DNA of 64,000 nucleotides from Dyella humicola (GCF_026283945.1 NZ_JAPDPC010000003.1:124001-188000), one strand, 5' to 3'. Numbered from the stretch's first letter, positions 7,596 to 16,640 are shown. Translations and numbers: made by a program. Notes: a model not told the origin generated them from the sequence alone.

Positions 7596-8240
7596 ATGTC
7601 AACACCGAAGTTGGCCTGTTGCCCCATGACTACGCTTCCGTCTGTCAAAAACCCCAAGGCGCCCGGTGTCGATTCGTCGGATGTGCGCGAACGAATCCTC
7701 GAATGCGCGTCCACGCTTTTTTACCGGCAAGGCGTCCGAGCCGTTGGCGTCGACCTGGTGGTCGAGCAGGCTGGCGTGGCAAAGACGAGCCTGTATCGAC
7801 ACTTCCGCACGAAAGACGATCTGGTCGTCGCCTTCCTGCAGCGCGAGGATGTCGACTTCTGGGCGACCTGGGACGACGTTGCGGCTAAGTACGCGACTGA
7901 CCCGGCTGGCGAGTTGGCGGCCCATATGCGCTGGATAGGGGAGCGGCTGTCGCGCTCGAACTATCGCGGCTGTCCGCAGATCAACGTCGCTGCCGAATTT
8001 CCGGAACAGGATCATCCAGCGCGACAGGTAGCCCGCGCGCATATGCAGGGGCTCCGCTCGCGCCTCGATGCCATCGCGCGGCGGCTCGACGTGGCCCATC
8101 CAGATGTTTTAGCTGCGCAACTGGCCTTGTTGGTCAACGGTGCCTTCGTCAGCTCGGACCTGCTGGTATCCGACGACGCGACGCGAGTCCTGCAGACCTC
8201 GGCACGCGCGCTGGTCGAGGCTGCACGCTCAGCCGGTTAG
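7596..8240 (+). CDS. TetR/AcrR family transcriptional regulator
   Basis: It encodes 214 residues. The N-terminal helix-turn-helix covers about 28-75: VRERILECASTLFYRQGVRAVGVD, VVEQAGVAKTSLYRHF and the family signature KDDLVVAFL. The C-terminal part is a helical ligand-binding/dimer domain with no recognisable ligand. The ATG at 7596 abuts the second operator and has no Shine-Dalgarno. The ATG at 7626 (codon 11) is a serious alternative. Binding to the paired ACAGA-N4-TCTGT sites would repress both this gene and the divergent dehydrogenase/PEP-mutase-like operon. Confidence 0.88.
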   Translation: MSTPKLACCPMTTLPSVKNPKAPGVDSSDVRERILECASTLFYRQGVRAVGVDLVVEQAGVAKTSLYRHFRTKDDLVVAFLQREDVDFWATWDDVAAKYATDPAGELAAHMRWIGERLSRSNYRGCPQINVAAEFPEQDHPARQVARAHMQGLRSRLDAIARRLDVAHPDVLAAQLALLVNGAFVSSDLLVSDDATRVLQTSARALVEAARSAG

Positions 8241-8356
8241 TCGTTGCATCATGAAGAACGGCCGCGTCGACGAGAATTCAGTTCCAGGCCGAGACGGGTC
8301 CCTTGGCTTGATCTGCGTGGGTAGTTTCGGACGTCCAAACGTCATTCATTCCCCGT

Positions 8357-8391
8357 CCGTCTGCGCTTCTCGCAAAGAGAAGGGCAGACGG
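8357..8391. terminator. Bidirectional hairpin between convergent genes
   Basis: A 15-bp stem with one mismatch (8357-8371 with 8377-8391) and a GCAAA loop lies between the end of tetR and the end of the M13 peptidase gene. It starts 27 nt beyond the peptidase stop codon. No long T run on either side, but the position and stability suit termination of both. Confidence 0.6.
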
Positions 8392-8417
8392 GTGCTTGGG
8401 AGCCGATCAGTAACAAA

Positions 8418-10490
8418 TCACCAGATACGGACCCGATCGGCGGGAGCGACATACAGCTTGTCGCCGGGCTGGATACCGAAGGCCTGATACCAGGCATCGA
8501 GATTGCGCACGGGCCCGTTGACGCGGAAGGCTCGCGGCGAATGCGGATCGCTGGTGACCTGGCGACGGATCGCATCGTCGGTCAGCTTGCCGCGCCATGC
8601 CTGCGCCCAGCCAAGGAACACGCGCTGATCGCCGGTCAGTCCATCGATTACGGGTGCGGGTTTGCCCTGCAGTGACGCGTGATAGGCATCCAGCGCCAAC
8701 GTGAGGCCACCGAGATCGGCGATGTTCTCGCCCATGGTCAGATCACCGTTGATGTGCACGCCTGGCAGCGGTTCGAAGGCGGAGTACTGCGCGCCGAGTT
8801 GCTTGGCGCGCTGCTCGAACGCCTTGCCGTCGGCTTCGGTCCACCAGTCGCGCAAGGCGCCATCGGCGTCGATCTTGCGTCCCTCGTCGTCAAAGCCGTG
8901 CGTGAGCTCATGACCAATGACGCCGCCAATGGCACCGTAGTTGATCGCGGAATCGGCGTTCGGATCGAAAATCGGCGGCTGCAGGATGGCCGCGGGAAAG
9001 ACGATGTCGCGCAGCGAGCCGTTGTACGCATCGTTGGTTTGCGGCGACATGGTCCAATCGCTGCGATCCACCGCACCATCGAGGCGATTCACGTAGAACG
9101 CCCAGTCCGCCTCCGCCGCGCGCAACACATTGCCGACCAGGTCATCGCTACGCACGTCCACCTTCGAGTAGTCGCGCGGGTGATCGGGGTAGCCGACCTT
9201 GATGGTGTACGTGTCCAGTTTGCGCAGCGCTTCCTGGCGGGTCTGCGGACCCATCCAGTCGAGCTTCTCGATGCGGACACGATATGCCGCCTTGAGATTG
9301 GCCACCAGCTCTTCGATCTTGGTCTTCGAAGATGCCGGGAAATACTTGTCCGTATACAGCTCGCCGACGCCCCAACTCAGGTTGCCGAAGCAGTCCAGGC
9401 GTTCACCCACGCCGCAGTCGCCGCCCGATACGGCCTGGACCCCCCGCTTCCAGCGCGCGGACATCTGCTGCTGGCCGGACAACGTCTTGTTGTGCATGTC
9501 GAAGTACGCGTCCTGGAACGGCTGGGACAGGTAGAACGCGGCGTTGTCGGCGATGCGCGCGGCCTGCCAGGCCTGGATCGTAGACACCGGCGTATGCGCA
9601 TACAGTTCGGCGAGTTTCGGGATCGCCGTCTTTTCACCGACCACGATGCGCTTGAGGTCGCCCAGCTGGGCTGACTTCAGGTAAGCGGACCAGTCGAAGC
9701 CCGGCGCCAGCTTGTGCAGCTCGGCCACGCTCATGGGGTTGTACATGGCCACGGGATCGCGCTGTTCGACCTTGCTCCAGCTGGCTTGCGCCATGGCGGT
9801 TTCAAAAGCCACGACGTCTTTCGCCGCCGCCTCGGGCTGCGGCCAGCCGGCCAGTGTGAGCAACTGAGCGACATAAGCCTGGTAGGCCGTCTTCTGCTTG
9901 GCGAATTCCGGCTTGAGGTAATAGTCACGATCCGGCAAGCCAAGGCCCGCTTGGGTGACGTATACCGCATAGTGCTTGGTGTCCTTGAGGTCTACATCGA
10001 AGACGAGATTGAACAGGGCGCCTTCGAAATCTACGTTGGTGCGACCCATCAAGGCGGCCTGCGCGTCGCGCGTGCTGGCCTTGCGCACGGCATCGAGCTG
10101 CGGCGCGATGGCCTTGGCGCCGAGCGCATTGATGCGCGCCTCATCCATAAAGGATTGATAGAACGCACCCACCTTGCCGTCCAGTGAGGTGGGCGAAGGA
10201 TGGCCATGCGCCGCCGCCTCCATGATGTCGTGCAGGCGCTGCTGGGTGAGGTCGGTCATCGCCAGTCGCAGGCTTACGGCCGCCTTGTCAGCGGGGATGG
10301 GCGTGTTATCCAGCCAGGTGCCATTGGCGTAGCGGAAAAAGTCGTTACCCGGCTTGGTCGCCAGGTTGGCGCCCGCCTGATCAAAGCCCCAGCTGCCGTA
10401 CTGCGGCTTGGCACTCGTCGGGTCGGCGGCGTAGGCCGTTCCCACGATCAAGGCACTCAAGCAAGCGAACGCGAGAATCCTGCTACGCAT
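8418..10490 (-). CDS. pepO: M13 family zinc metallopeptidase (PepO/neprilysin-like), secreted
   Basis: A peptidase of small oligopeptides, exported by a signal peptide (ILAFACLSALIVGTAYAA). At 690 residues it has the family length. The catalytic site is intact: HELTH at 527-531 gives H527 and H531 as zinc ligands and E528 as base, and GENIAD (E588) gives the third ligand. The family C-terminus is recognisable as VRIW, without the usual terminal-region cysteine. GGAGGGG lies just upstream of the ATG. It is probably monocistronic: paired hairpin repeats lie before it and a hairpin after it. A periplasmic or extracellular location is inferred. Confidence 0.92.
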   Translation of the reverse strand: MRSRILAFACLSALIVGTAYAADPTSAKPQYGSWGFDQAGANLATKPGNDFFRYANGTWLDNTPIPADKAAVSLRLAMTDLTQQRLHDIMEAAAHGHPSPTSLDGKVGAFYQSFMDEARINALGAKAIAPQLDAVRKASTRDAQAALMGRTNVDFEGALFNLVFDVDLKDTKHYAVYVTQAGLGLPDRDYYLKPEFAKQKTAYQAYVAQLLTLAGWPQPEAAAKDVVAFETAMAQASWSKVEQRDPVAMYNPMSVAELHKLAPGFDWSAYLKSAQLGDLKRIVVGEKTAIPKLAELYAHTPVSTIQAWQAARIADNAAFYLSQPFQDAYFDMHNKTLSGQQQMSARWKRGVQAVSGGDCGVGERLDCFGNLSWGVGELYTDKYFPASSKTKIEELVANLKAAYRVRIEKLDWMGPQTRQEALRKLDTYTIKVGYPDHPRDYSKVDVRSDDLVGNVLRAAEADWAFYVNRLDGAVDRSDWTMSPQTNDAYNGSLRDIVFPAAILQPPIFDPNADSAINYGAIGGVIGHELTHGFDDEGRKIDADGALRDWWTEADGKAFEQRAKQLGAQYSAFEPLPGVHINGDLTMGENIADLGGLTLALDAYHASLQGKPAPVIDGLTGDQRVFLGWAQAWRGKLTDDAIRRQVTSDPHSPRAFRVNGPVRNLDAWYQAFGIQPGDKLYVAPADRVRIW

Positions 10491-10608
10491 AACCCCTCCG
10501 GTCGTGAATGACGTCGGCGGATACTCTCACTTCCAGGCGGGCAGACCAGTGCTGGAAGTTGCAGCCTTCAAATGGGTCGGGTCGGAATTGCCGGTTGCCA
10601 CATGCGCC

Positions 10609-10716
10609 AACGGCCCGGAAGTGAGCCGGGCCGTTGACGGTCTTGAAACTGTCGATGGTCGAGGCGAGTAACGCTGCAGCGTTACCGCTTCGACCACCGG
10701 TCGGGCCACCGGCCCG
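10609..10716. repeat. Three consecutive inverted repeats
   Basis: The gap between two minus-strand genes holds three hairpins. AACGGCCCGG (10609-10618) pairs with 10626-10635 as a perfect 10-bp stem. A near-perfect 19-20-bp stem centred on the 18-bp palindrome GTAACGCTGCAGCGTTAC (10668-10685) extends to 10657-10695. CGGGCC-ACC-GGCCCG spans 10702-10716, starting 9 nt after the stop of the upstream gene. They may act together as a terminator or be dispersed palindromic repeats. Confidence 0.6.
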
Positions 10717-10724
10717 CGTCAGGA

Positions 10725-11081
10725 TTACTTTTCGCGCTGCTTGTGGATGCGCTTGCTGTCCTGGTTCAGCGACTTGTTGAGGTTCTTCTGCTCATTCTTG
10801 GTCAGGTGACCGCCGTGCTTGGCTTCGTCGGCGCTTTCGCGCTGGGCGATGTTGGCGTCTTGCTTCTCGTCACGAGCCGCCTGCTTGGCGTTGAGCTGGC
10901 CATCGGCCACGCCGGCCTGGATGCGGTTCTGCTGGTTGTCGAGGCGCTGGTTCACTTCGTTGACGCGGGGGTGGCCCGGCACGTCCTGCGCAGTGGACTG
11001 TGCCATGGCACCTGCGCTCGCGAGCGCAGCGGCCATCGTGAAACCGATCAGGCTGAAACGCGACGTCATCTTGGTCTGCAT
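10725..11081 (-). CDS. Small exported Gln/Asn/Lys-rich hypothetical protein
   Basis: The 118 residues have a clear signal peptide (SLIGFTMAAALASAGAMAQ). The mature part is hydrophilic and helical, with repeated NQR, QNR and LNK motifs (VNEVNQRLDNQQNRIQAG, KNEQKNLNKSLNQDSKRIHKQ). It resembles small periplasmic proteins common in Xanthomonadales whose function is unknown. GAGG lies 9 nt before the ATG at 11081, and an ATG four codons later is possible. A palindrome, GGGGTAG-AA-CTACCCC, is 52-67 nt upstream of the start. Confidence 0.75.
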   Translation of the reverse strand: MQTKMTSRFSLIGFTMAAALASAGAMAQSTAQDVPGHPRVNEVNQRLDNQQNRIQAGVADGQLNAKQAARDEKQDANIAQRESADEAKHGGHLTKNEQKNLNKSLNQDSKRIHKQREK

Positions 11082-11535
11082 GGCTTTTTTCCTCAGTGTC
11101 AGGGTTAGCTGGAGCAGGGTGCACTCGCCCTTGGGGTAGAACTACCCCATGCCGTAGAGCGTGGTGCCCCTGTGGCCATCCGGATGTCGGATGGCACAGG
11201 CGGAAAAACGGCACTGGACATGCGCGGTTGACCCATTTCATCGGCGCGCACGGTTTTGTTCAGCGGAAAGTGGGGATTGTCGATGCGATCGTCAGGCATG
11301 CGAAAGCGAATGCCCGTCGAAGCCCGTTTCTATCGGCCCGCCGAGATTTTGGCCGTCTTTTTGCGGATTCGGTCGGCGCACTGAAATTTATGTGTTTGCG
11401 CTCGTCGGTCGGGTGAATTTCACAAAAATTGAAGATCTGCGCGGCGTGGCGAAAGGGATGCAAAGCGACCGTGGCCTCACGGCCGCCTGCAGTAATCTCT
11501 ACCAGCATCACCGCCAGCTTCCGGAGGCATGTGGC
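11082..11535. other. Intergenic region with a GGGGTAG palindrome
   Basis: This 450-bp gap separates the divergent small exported protein and the small membrane protein. The notable element is a perfect dyad GGGGTAG-AA-CTACCCC at 11133-11148, which could be an operator for the minus-strand gene. A plus-strand frame is open through much of the gap, but its residues are Cys/Arg-rich and unlike a protein. Only its last 97 codons, from 11536, look real. Confidence 0.4.
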
Positions 11536-11829
11536 ATGCGCGCGCCAACAGGTTCAGTCGTTGGGTTGTGTTCGGCTTCCGCCACGCTGTGCGCCATGGG
11601 CATGGCGTTCCTCGCTTACTGGGGCGTGCACGAGCCGCTGCCATGGCGTTGGCATGATGTAGTCGTCATCGTGATCGCCTTCATCGGTTTCGCCGTGTTG
11701 CTATCGACACCGTGGATCGCCACCACGCCGGTCGAGGACGAGAGTCCGGAACGCATCAACGCCGCGCGCCGCACGTTCGCCATGGGTGCGGCGCTGGTCT
11801 GGGTGGCGGCCCTGGTCACGCTGCTGTAA
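11536..11829 (+). CDS. Small inner-membrane protein
   Basis: The 97 residues have three hydrophobic segments (about 8-27 GLCSASATLCAMGMAFLAYW, 38-58 DVVVIVIAFIGFAVLL, 80-97 FAMGAALVWVAALVTLL) and a polar loop rich in acidic residues between the second and third. The start at 11536 is set by GGAGG at 11523-11527 with ideal spacing. A longer open frame upstream lacks protein character. No family recognised and no function proposed. Confidence 0.65.
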   Translation: MRAPTGSVVGLCSASATLCAMGMAFLAYWGVHEPLPWRWHDVVVIVIAFIGFAVLLSTPWIATTPVEDESPERINAARRTFAMGAALVWVAALVTLL

Positions 11830-11850
11830 CGACGAGAGCGGGCGCGGGCT

Positions 11851-12489
11851 TCACACTTCGGCCTTGAAGGTTTTGCCGAGCCCCGTGCCCCGACCGACGT
11901 AGTGGCGAAAGAGATAGAACAAGGGTTGATAGCGCACGGGATCGATGTGCTGTGTACCTGGCACGACGATGTCTTCATGGGCGTGCACGCGTAGAACCTG
12001 CAACTCGGCAATCACATAACCACCAGGACCATGGCGCCAGTCGTCGACCGGCCGTTCTACCATCAGCGCCACCCGTGCCTCGAGTTGCAGCGGACATTCG
12101 GCGATCCGTGGCGCCGACACCTCGTGCGAAGCGACCGCGTGCAATCCTGCCAGTGCAAACTTGTCGGCCACGTGACGGTAACCGTTGACTTGCTTCCAGT
12201 CAGGCACGGGATCGCTTCCCGTGGTCGGCGCCATGCGCTCGGTGGCTTCCTGCAAGTCTTCGCTGGCGAGGTTGAGCACGCATTCGCGTTCGCGCTGGAG
12301 ATTGGCTACGCCTTGTCCGCCGGCGGCAAGTCCGATCACCACGCGATCGGCCAGCGCCCACGCGGATGACATCGGGGTGATGTTGGTCGAGCCGTCCGCA
12401 TTGCGTGTGCTGATGAGCACGACTGGCGTACCGAAATACAGAATGGAGGGATGAATGACGATGCTATCGGGGGCGCGGTATTGGTCCAT
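11851..12489 (-). CDS. Flavin reductase-like FMN-binding split-barrel protein
   Basis: The 212 residues match the flavin reductase-like/FMN-binding split barrel fold: TPVVLISTRNADGSTNITPMSSAWALADRVVIGLAAG near the N-terminus, then the ECVLNLAS strand and a late HEDIVVPGTQHIDP. Members either bind FMN as a small reductase or act as protective flavoproteins. The partner oxygenase is not present here. The gene diverges from an ArsR-type regulator 84 bp away, which suggests that regulator controls it. Confidence 0.82.
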   Translation of the reverse strand: MDQYRAPDSIVIHPSILYFGTPVVLISTRNADGSTNITPMSSAWALADRVVIGLAAGGQGVANLQRERECVLNLASEDLQEATERMAPTTGSDPVPDWKQVNGYRHVADKFALAGLHAVASHEVSAPRIAECPLQLEARVALMVERPVDDWRHGPGGYVIAELQVLRVHAHEDIVVPGTQHIDPVRYQPLFYLFRHYVGRGTGLGKTFKAEV

Positions 12490-12573
12490 GGCGGTAGTGT
12501 GCGGGCCGTGACATGGACGATGTTTCGTGCGTGAGCGAACTATCGGTCGCCGCAGCAGGGCTAGACTGCACGC

Positions 12574-13278
12574 ATGAACGATACCGTGTCCCCTAGTCGC
12601 TACCAGTTGGCCGAAATCGGCGCCCTGCTGGCCGAGCCGGCGCGTGCGGCGATGCTGCTAGCGCTGATCGACGGCACGGCACGCCCTGCCGGGGAGCTGG
12701 CGCGCGCAGCGGGAGTGGGCGCTGCCACGACGAGCGCGCATCTCAAGCGTCTGTTGGAAGGCGGCCTGCTGGCGGTACATGTGCAGGGTCGCCACAGGTA
12801 TTACCGGCTGGCCAGTGACGAGGTATCCGCCATGCTTGAAGCGCTGGCCATACCGCGCCTGCGACCGACGCTACCGGTTCCGGCCGGCGTCGACGGCCCG
12901 CTGCGTCTGGCGCGCACCTGTTATCGCCATCTCGCCGGGCGTCTGGGGGTGAGTCTGTGCGATGCAATGCTGGCCCGTGGCTATCTGCATACCGTGAGTG
13001 ATGGCTTGCATCTGTTGCCCGATGGCGCGGACGCGTTGATCGCCGCGGGGCTGGATACGATTGCCGTGCAGGATCTGCTCAAGCTGCGTGGACGCGGCTG
13101 CCTCGACTGGAGTGAGCGTCGCCTGCACATCGGCGGTCCACTGGGCGTATCGCTTACCGACACCCTGCTCAACGCCGGTTGGCTGAGACGTCGCGCGGAA
13201 AGCCGAGCGCTGCAACCCAGCAGCGATGGACTACGCCGTTTCGCCGCGTTGGGCGTGAGGCTCGATAACGACGACTAG
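12574..13278 (+). CDS. ArsR-type winged-helix regulator with long C-terminal domain
   Basis: The 234 residues start with an ArsR winged helix (about 8-80): LAEPARAAMLLALIDG, ELARAAGVGAATTSAHLKRLLEGGLL (recognition helix) and VQGRHRYYRL (wing). There are no clustered Cys/His metal ligands, so metal sensing is unlikely. Unlike short ArsR repressors it has about 140 further residues with a repeated helical pattern (GVSLCDAMLARGYL and GVSLTDTLLNAGWL look like internal copies). Divergence from the flavin reductase-like gene suggests that gene is its target. The ligand is unknown. Confidence 0.85.
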   Translation: MNDTVSPSRYQLAEIGALLAEPARAAMLLALIDGTARPAGELARAAGVGAATTSAHLKRLLEGGLLAVHVQGRHRYYRLASDEVSAMLEALAIPRLRPTLPVPAGVDGPLRLARTCYRHLAGRLGVSLCDAMLARGYLHTVSDGLHLLPDGADALIAAGLDTIAVQDLLKLRGRGCLDWSERRLHIGGPLGVSLTDTLLNAGWLRRRAESRALQPSSDGLRRFAALGVRLDNDD

Positions 13279-13284
13279 CCGTGT

Positions 13285-14910
13285 TTATTGGCCCTGGGTA
13301 AACAGCGTACGAAGTGCCATGTCGCTTCCCGCGCCCGGCAACCCCAGCAATCCGTCGAGCAGGGCGATCTGTCGCTGGCAAGTGAGCGCGTAGATATCGC
13401 CACCTGGCTGCATGGACACCGATTGCCCAACGTTTCTGCGCACCTGCGCGAGCTCGCGTGCACCGAGCGACCAGTCGATCGTCATGCTGCGCGCGCGATC
13501 GTTGTCGGTCAGTAGGTCGACATAACTCTCGCTATTGGCGCGATAGATCGCATCATTCTCTTTCCCGGCATCAACTGGCAAGCCGGAGAGATAGCGGCCG
13601 CAGGCGTTGGCGGAAAGGCGCTTGCTCATATGCAGAAGCATGTCGCGCCAGCCCATGGTAAAGCCGCGCACATGATCCGACGTAACGGTGTGCATGGCGG
13701 CATTGCGCGCTGCATGCAGCGTATGCCACAGCGCCGTGTTGTAGTCGGTCAGCCGTTGCTGGCGGCCTGGCTCCTGCTGGATGTGCAGGTTGCGCTGAAC
13801 CCATGCATCGTAGATCTGCGGCATCTGCGTGCGGATCAGGGTCAGCGCATCGCCCATGCGCTTCGTGTTGGCGTTGCGGTAGTACGCATAGAGAAACTGC
13901 TCCGTGCGCCACTGGCCCGCTGATACGACGCGGTCATCGAGGCGAAGCCCGGTAATGATGTGATTGGCGAACAGCGAATCCGCATTGGGCGCGTAGATAT
14001 CATTGCCTTGCTTGGCGAACGCCAGGCCGATGAAGTCCTCGGAAGCGCCTCGTTTGGCGAGTAGTGACTTGAACGCCTCCTGCTTGCTCTCGGTGTAGTC
14101 GGCCGAAAAGCGCGTGTCGATCATGGAATGCATCTGATGGAAGCCGAGCGTAGCGTTGACTGACACCAGGCGTTCGGTGCCGCCAATGAAGGCCAAGGTG
14201 CAGGCGCTCGCGCAGAAGTGATCGACCTCGACCGAGATATCCGGATGCGCAACCAGGAAATCATGCAATTGCATGCCGTTGTCGACATCGCCACCCAGGC
14301 TGTCCAGTACCAGGCGGTGGATGTCCCGATGCGCAGTGAACGCCTCGGCGATGCCCTTGGCGTAGTCGACGCCGATCGTGCCCTGGGCCAGGATGGCATC
14401 GCCGGAAGGATCAAGCCCGATCTTGTAGTGACTCAGCCGGCGCTGTTCCGCTGCGCCCTGTGCAAGACCCTGCAGGTTATGCCATTGCGTCGGTAGCCGG
14501 CCCAGCGCCGCAAGGATGGCCAGCACCATCAGGATGTTCACGACGACGGCCCAGCGACTGCCACTGAGCGCCGCCGAACGCAGGATGCCAACCACCTGCC
14601 ACACGGACATGATCAGTCGCGCCGCGCCATAGATGGCCGCAATAACCAACACGCTGGTGAGCGACGGGTGGCTGTTCTTCATCCAGGCCAGCAGGGCCGA
14701 CTCGAGGATGACCATCGCCACGCCAAGCAGAACACCGTTCAGCCAATACGACTCCGCCAACGACAGCTCGCCCCTCCAGTGCGCCGCGATATAGCCGGAG
14801 CGAGGCGCGGGTGCCCGTGGTGGCATAGGAGGTGGCGAAGCATCGGGAAGCGTGCCGTCCCAGGTGGGAGGCGTGCGGTTCGATGGATGGCGTATTTCCG
14901 GGTAGGTCAT
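13285..14910 (-). CDS. Membrane-anchored ClpP/crotonase-fold protein
   Basis: The 541 residues have a Pro-rich cytoplasmic N-terminus, then YIAAHWRGELSLAESYWLNG leading into three hydrophobic segments (about 57-80, 90-113 and 122-140). A ClpP-like domain follows, with LDSLGGDVDNGMQLHDFL (oxyanion-loop type Gly-Gly), CASACTLAFIGG carrying the probable nucleophilic Ser and GFHQMH with the probable His. This pattern is known from COG3904-type periplasmic proteins. A further 250 helical residues are unassigned. The start at 14910 has GGAG upstream at 8 nt; a GTG at 14934 gives eight more residues. The soluble domain is inferred to be periplasmic. Confidence 0.75.
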   Translation of the reverse strand: MTYPEIRHPSNRTPPTWDGTLPDASPPPMPPRAPAPRSGYIAAHWRGELSLAESYWLNGVLLGVAMVILESALLAWMKNSHPSLTSVLVIAAIYGAARLIMSVWQVVGILRSAALSGSRWAVVVNILMVLAILAALGRLPTQWHNLQGLAQGAAEQRRLSHYKIGLDPSGDAILAQGTIGVDYAKGIAEAFTAHRDIHRLVLDSLGGDVDNGMQLHDFLVAHPDISVEVDHFCASACTLAFIGGTERLVSVNATLGFHQMHSMIDTRFSADYTESKQEAFKSLLAKRGASEDFIGLAFAKQGNDIYAPNADSLFANHIITGLRLDDRVVSAGQWRTEQFLYAYYRNANTKRMGDALTLIRTQMPQIYDAWVQRNLHIQQEPGRQQRLTDYNTALWHTLHAARNAAMHTVTSDHVRGFTMGWRDMLLHMSKRLSANACGRYLSGLPVDAGKENDAIYRANSESYVDLLTDNDRARSMTIDWSLGARELAQVRRNVGQSVSMQPGGDIYALTCQRQIALLDGLLGLPGAGSDMALRTLFTQGQ

Positions 14911-15178
14911 CAGCCACGCTCCAGGAATCGCCACGCGACGCCGGGCGTTTTCACCGGCTACGGTGGCCGGTGTGCGCGACCGACAACGATGGAGCTTCCC
15001 CTTGGATATCGTCCGTTGATACGCGTCCGCCGGGACGCGGCCACCGTTCCCCCTTGGCGCGGCGACGGGGATGATCTTAGGGCCTGTTCAACGGGTCCGG
15101 AAGATGCCGCCAACCCAGCGGTTCTCAACCGCCGAAGGGCTGCTTCCGCTGGTATGACGAGCAACGGCTTACTCACAT

Positions 15179-15204
15179 CAGCGTCAGGGCGAACCCTGAC
15201 GCTG
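15179..15204 (-). terminator. Hairpin after the M28 peptidase gene
   Basis: A perfect 11-bp stem, CAGCGTCAGGG (15179-15189) with 15194-15204, has a 4-nt loop and begins 15 nt beyond the M28 gene stop on the minus strand. The T tail is poor, but the position fits termination. Confidence 0.6.
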
Positions 15205-15218
15205 GGAAAGAGCAAACG

Positions 15219-16640
15219 TCACGGGGCCCCGGTTTTCGCAGCGGCGCTGGCGGCGGGCGAGCGCTCAAAGCTCCCCGCGTCGCCCGGAAACACCACCGGG
15301 CTCTGATAGCCATCCGCCGACACTGCCGACACCCCGAAGAACCAGTCATCGATCACCACATCCTTGATGACGGCGGAATCGACATCTCCCACTGAGCGGC
15401 TGTACTGCCACTGCGGCGCGGTGGTATCGCGCCAATGCACCACATAACCAGTGGCGCCCGGCACCTTCTTCCAGTGCACGGTCGTGTCGGTGGCGAGTGC
15501 GCCTTCAATGCTCACGCCGGTCGGCGGAGCCGGTGCCCGGCTGAGTGCGGCCATCGTCACGGTGTTGAGTGCGGTCACGCGCGCCAGATAGCGGAAGTCC
15601 ACGCCGTCGATGGTGTCGCCGTAGTGGATATTCCGATCCTGATCCGTATGTCCGGTGCGCAGATCCTGGTGCTGGCGCGTGTAGTCCTCGTGACCCTCGG
15701 TCACGCGGACCGCTGGATAGCCGGCTTCGAGGAAGGGTACCTGGTCGCCACCGCGGCTATAGCGGTCGGTGCGATAGACCATATGGACACGCAGGTCGGG
15801 CAGGTAATTCGAGGCGATCTGTTCCATATAGCGGGCGATATTGCGCGAGGGCGAATCGACCTCGCCGCCGTGATAGGCGCGGTACTTGGCCTGCTCGGGC
15901 GTCTCGTTGCTCTTGGTGCCTTCGGAGAACACGCGCACGGTGGTGTTGTCGAGCACGCCGTTCTGGCCGTGGCTGTTGCCGACGATGTCGTTGTTGAGGT
16001 CCGCCTGCACCTGCCAGCCCTGGGCCGTGGCGTAGTCGGCCAATACCTTGCCGCCGTACAGGCCTTGCTCTTCACCGGAGAGCGCGGCGAAGACCAGGGT
16101 GGCGTCGTTGTCCTGCTTCGACAGCAGGCGCGCCGCTTCCATCAGGGCCGCCACGCCGGAGGCATCGTCATTGGCGCCGGGCGCGTCGCTGGTGCTGTTC
16201 ATCACATCGGTGACGCGCGAGTCGAGGTGACCGGTCATTACGATGACGCGCTTGGGGTCGCCCTTGCCACGCTTGATCGCCACTACGTCCATCACTTCCG
16301 TGGGCTGCGGAGCACGCTTGCCGGTAAACATCTGCGATGGCGTCACGACCTCGATGCAGCCGCCGCATTCGCGCGAAATTTCCTCGAAGCGCGACTTCAC
16401 CCAGCGACGTGCGGCACCGATGCCGCGTTTGTCTGACTTGGTGTCCGACAGCGTGTGCCGGGTGCCGAAGCCCACCAGCTTCTCGATGGTGGCGTGCAGC
16501 TCCGCCTCGCTTGGCGCCGTGGCCAGGGCCTGCAGCGACGGCTGCTCGCGCGGCACAACGGGCAGGTCGGTCGCCTGGGAGGCGAAGGTGGCAGTGATCA
16601 GCGCAGCAAGGCAGAGGGTTCGGCGGGACACAGGCATCAT
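15219..16640 (-). CDS. Secreted M28 family aminopeptidase with FnIII-like C-terminus
   Basis: A zinc aminopeptidase of 473 residues. It has a signal peptide (LCLAALITATFASQA) and an M28 domain with the expected co-catalytic metal ligands: GHLDS (H138), GANDDASG (D158), SGEEQG (E190 base, E191 ligand), NNDIVG (D218) and a late EGHEDY His. A fibronectin type III-like domain (about 385-455: PPTGVSIEGALATDTTVHWKK, YVVHWRD) forms the C-terminus. In the family this part is often processed or used for substrate binding. It likely releases N-terminal residues from peptides outside the cytoplasm, in line with the M13 enzyme nearby. Two adjacent ATGs are possible starts. Confidence 0.9.
   Translation of the reverse strand: MMPVSRRTLCLAALITATFASQATDLPVVPREQPSLQALATAPSEAELHATIEKLVGFGTRHTLSDTKSDKRGIGAARRWVKSRFEEISRECGGCIEVVTPSQMFTGKRAPQPTEVMDVVAIKRGKGDPKRVIVMTGHLDSRVTDVMNSTSDAPGANDDASGVAALMEAARLLSKQDNDATLVFAALSGEEQGLYGGKVLADYATAQGWQVQADLNNDIVGNSHGQNGVLDNTTVRVFSEGTKSNETPEQAKYRAYHGGEVDSPSRNIARYMEQIASNYLPDLRVHMVYRTDRYSRGGDQVPFLEAGYPAVRVTEGHEDYTRQHQDLRTGHTDQDRNIHYGDTIDGVDFRYLARVTALNTVTMAALSRAPAPPTGVSIEGALATDTTVHWKKVPGATGYVVHWRDTTAPQWQYSRSVGDVDSAVIKDVVIDDWFFGVSAVSADGYQSPVVFPGDAGSFERSPAASAAAKTGAP

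Noticed and set aside
11161-11535. Upstream extension of the small membrane protein frame
   Set aside because: Cys/Arg-rich, not protein-like; a good ribosome-binding site at 11523 supports the start at 11536.
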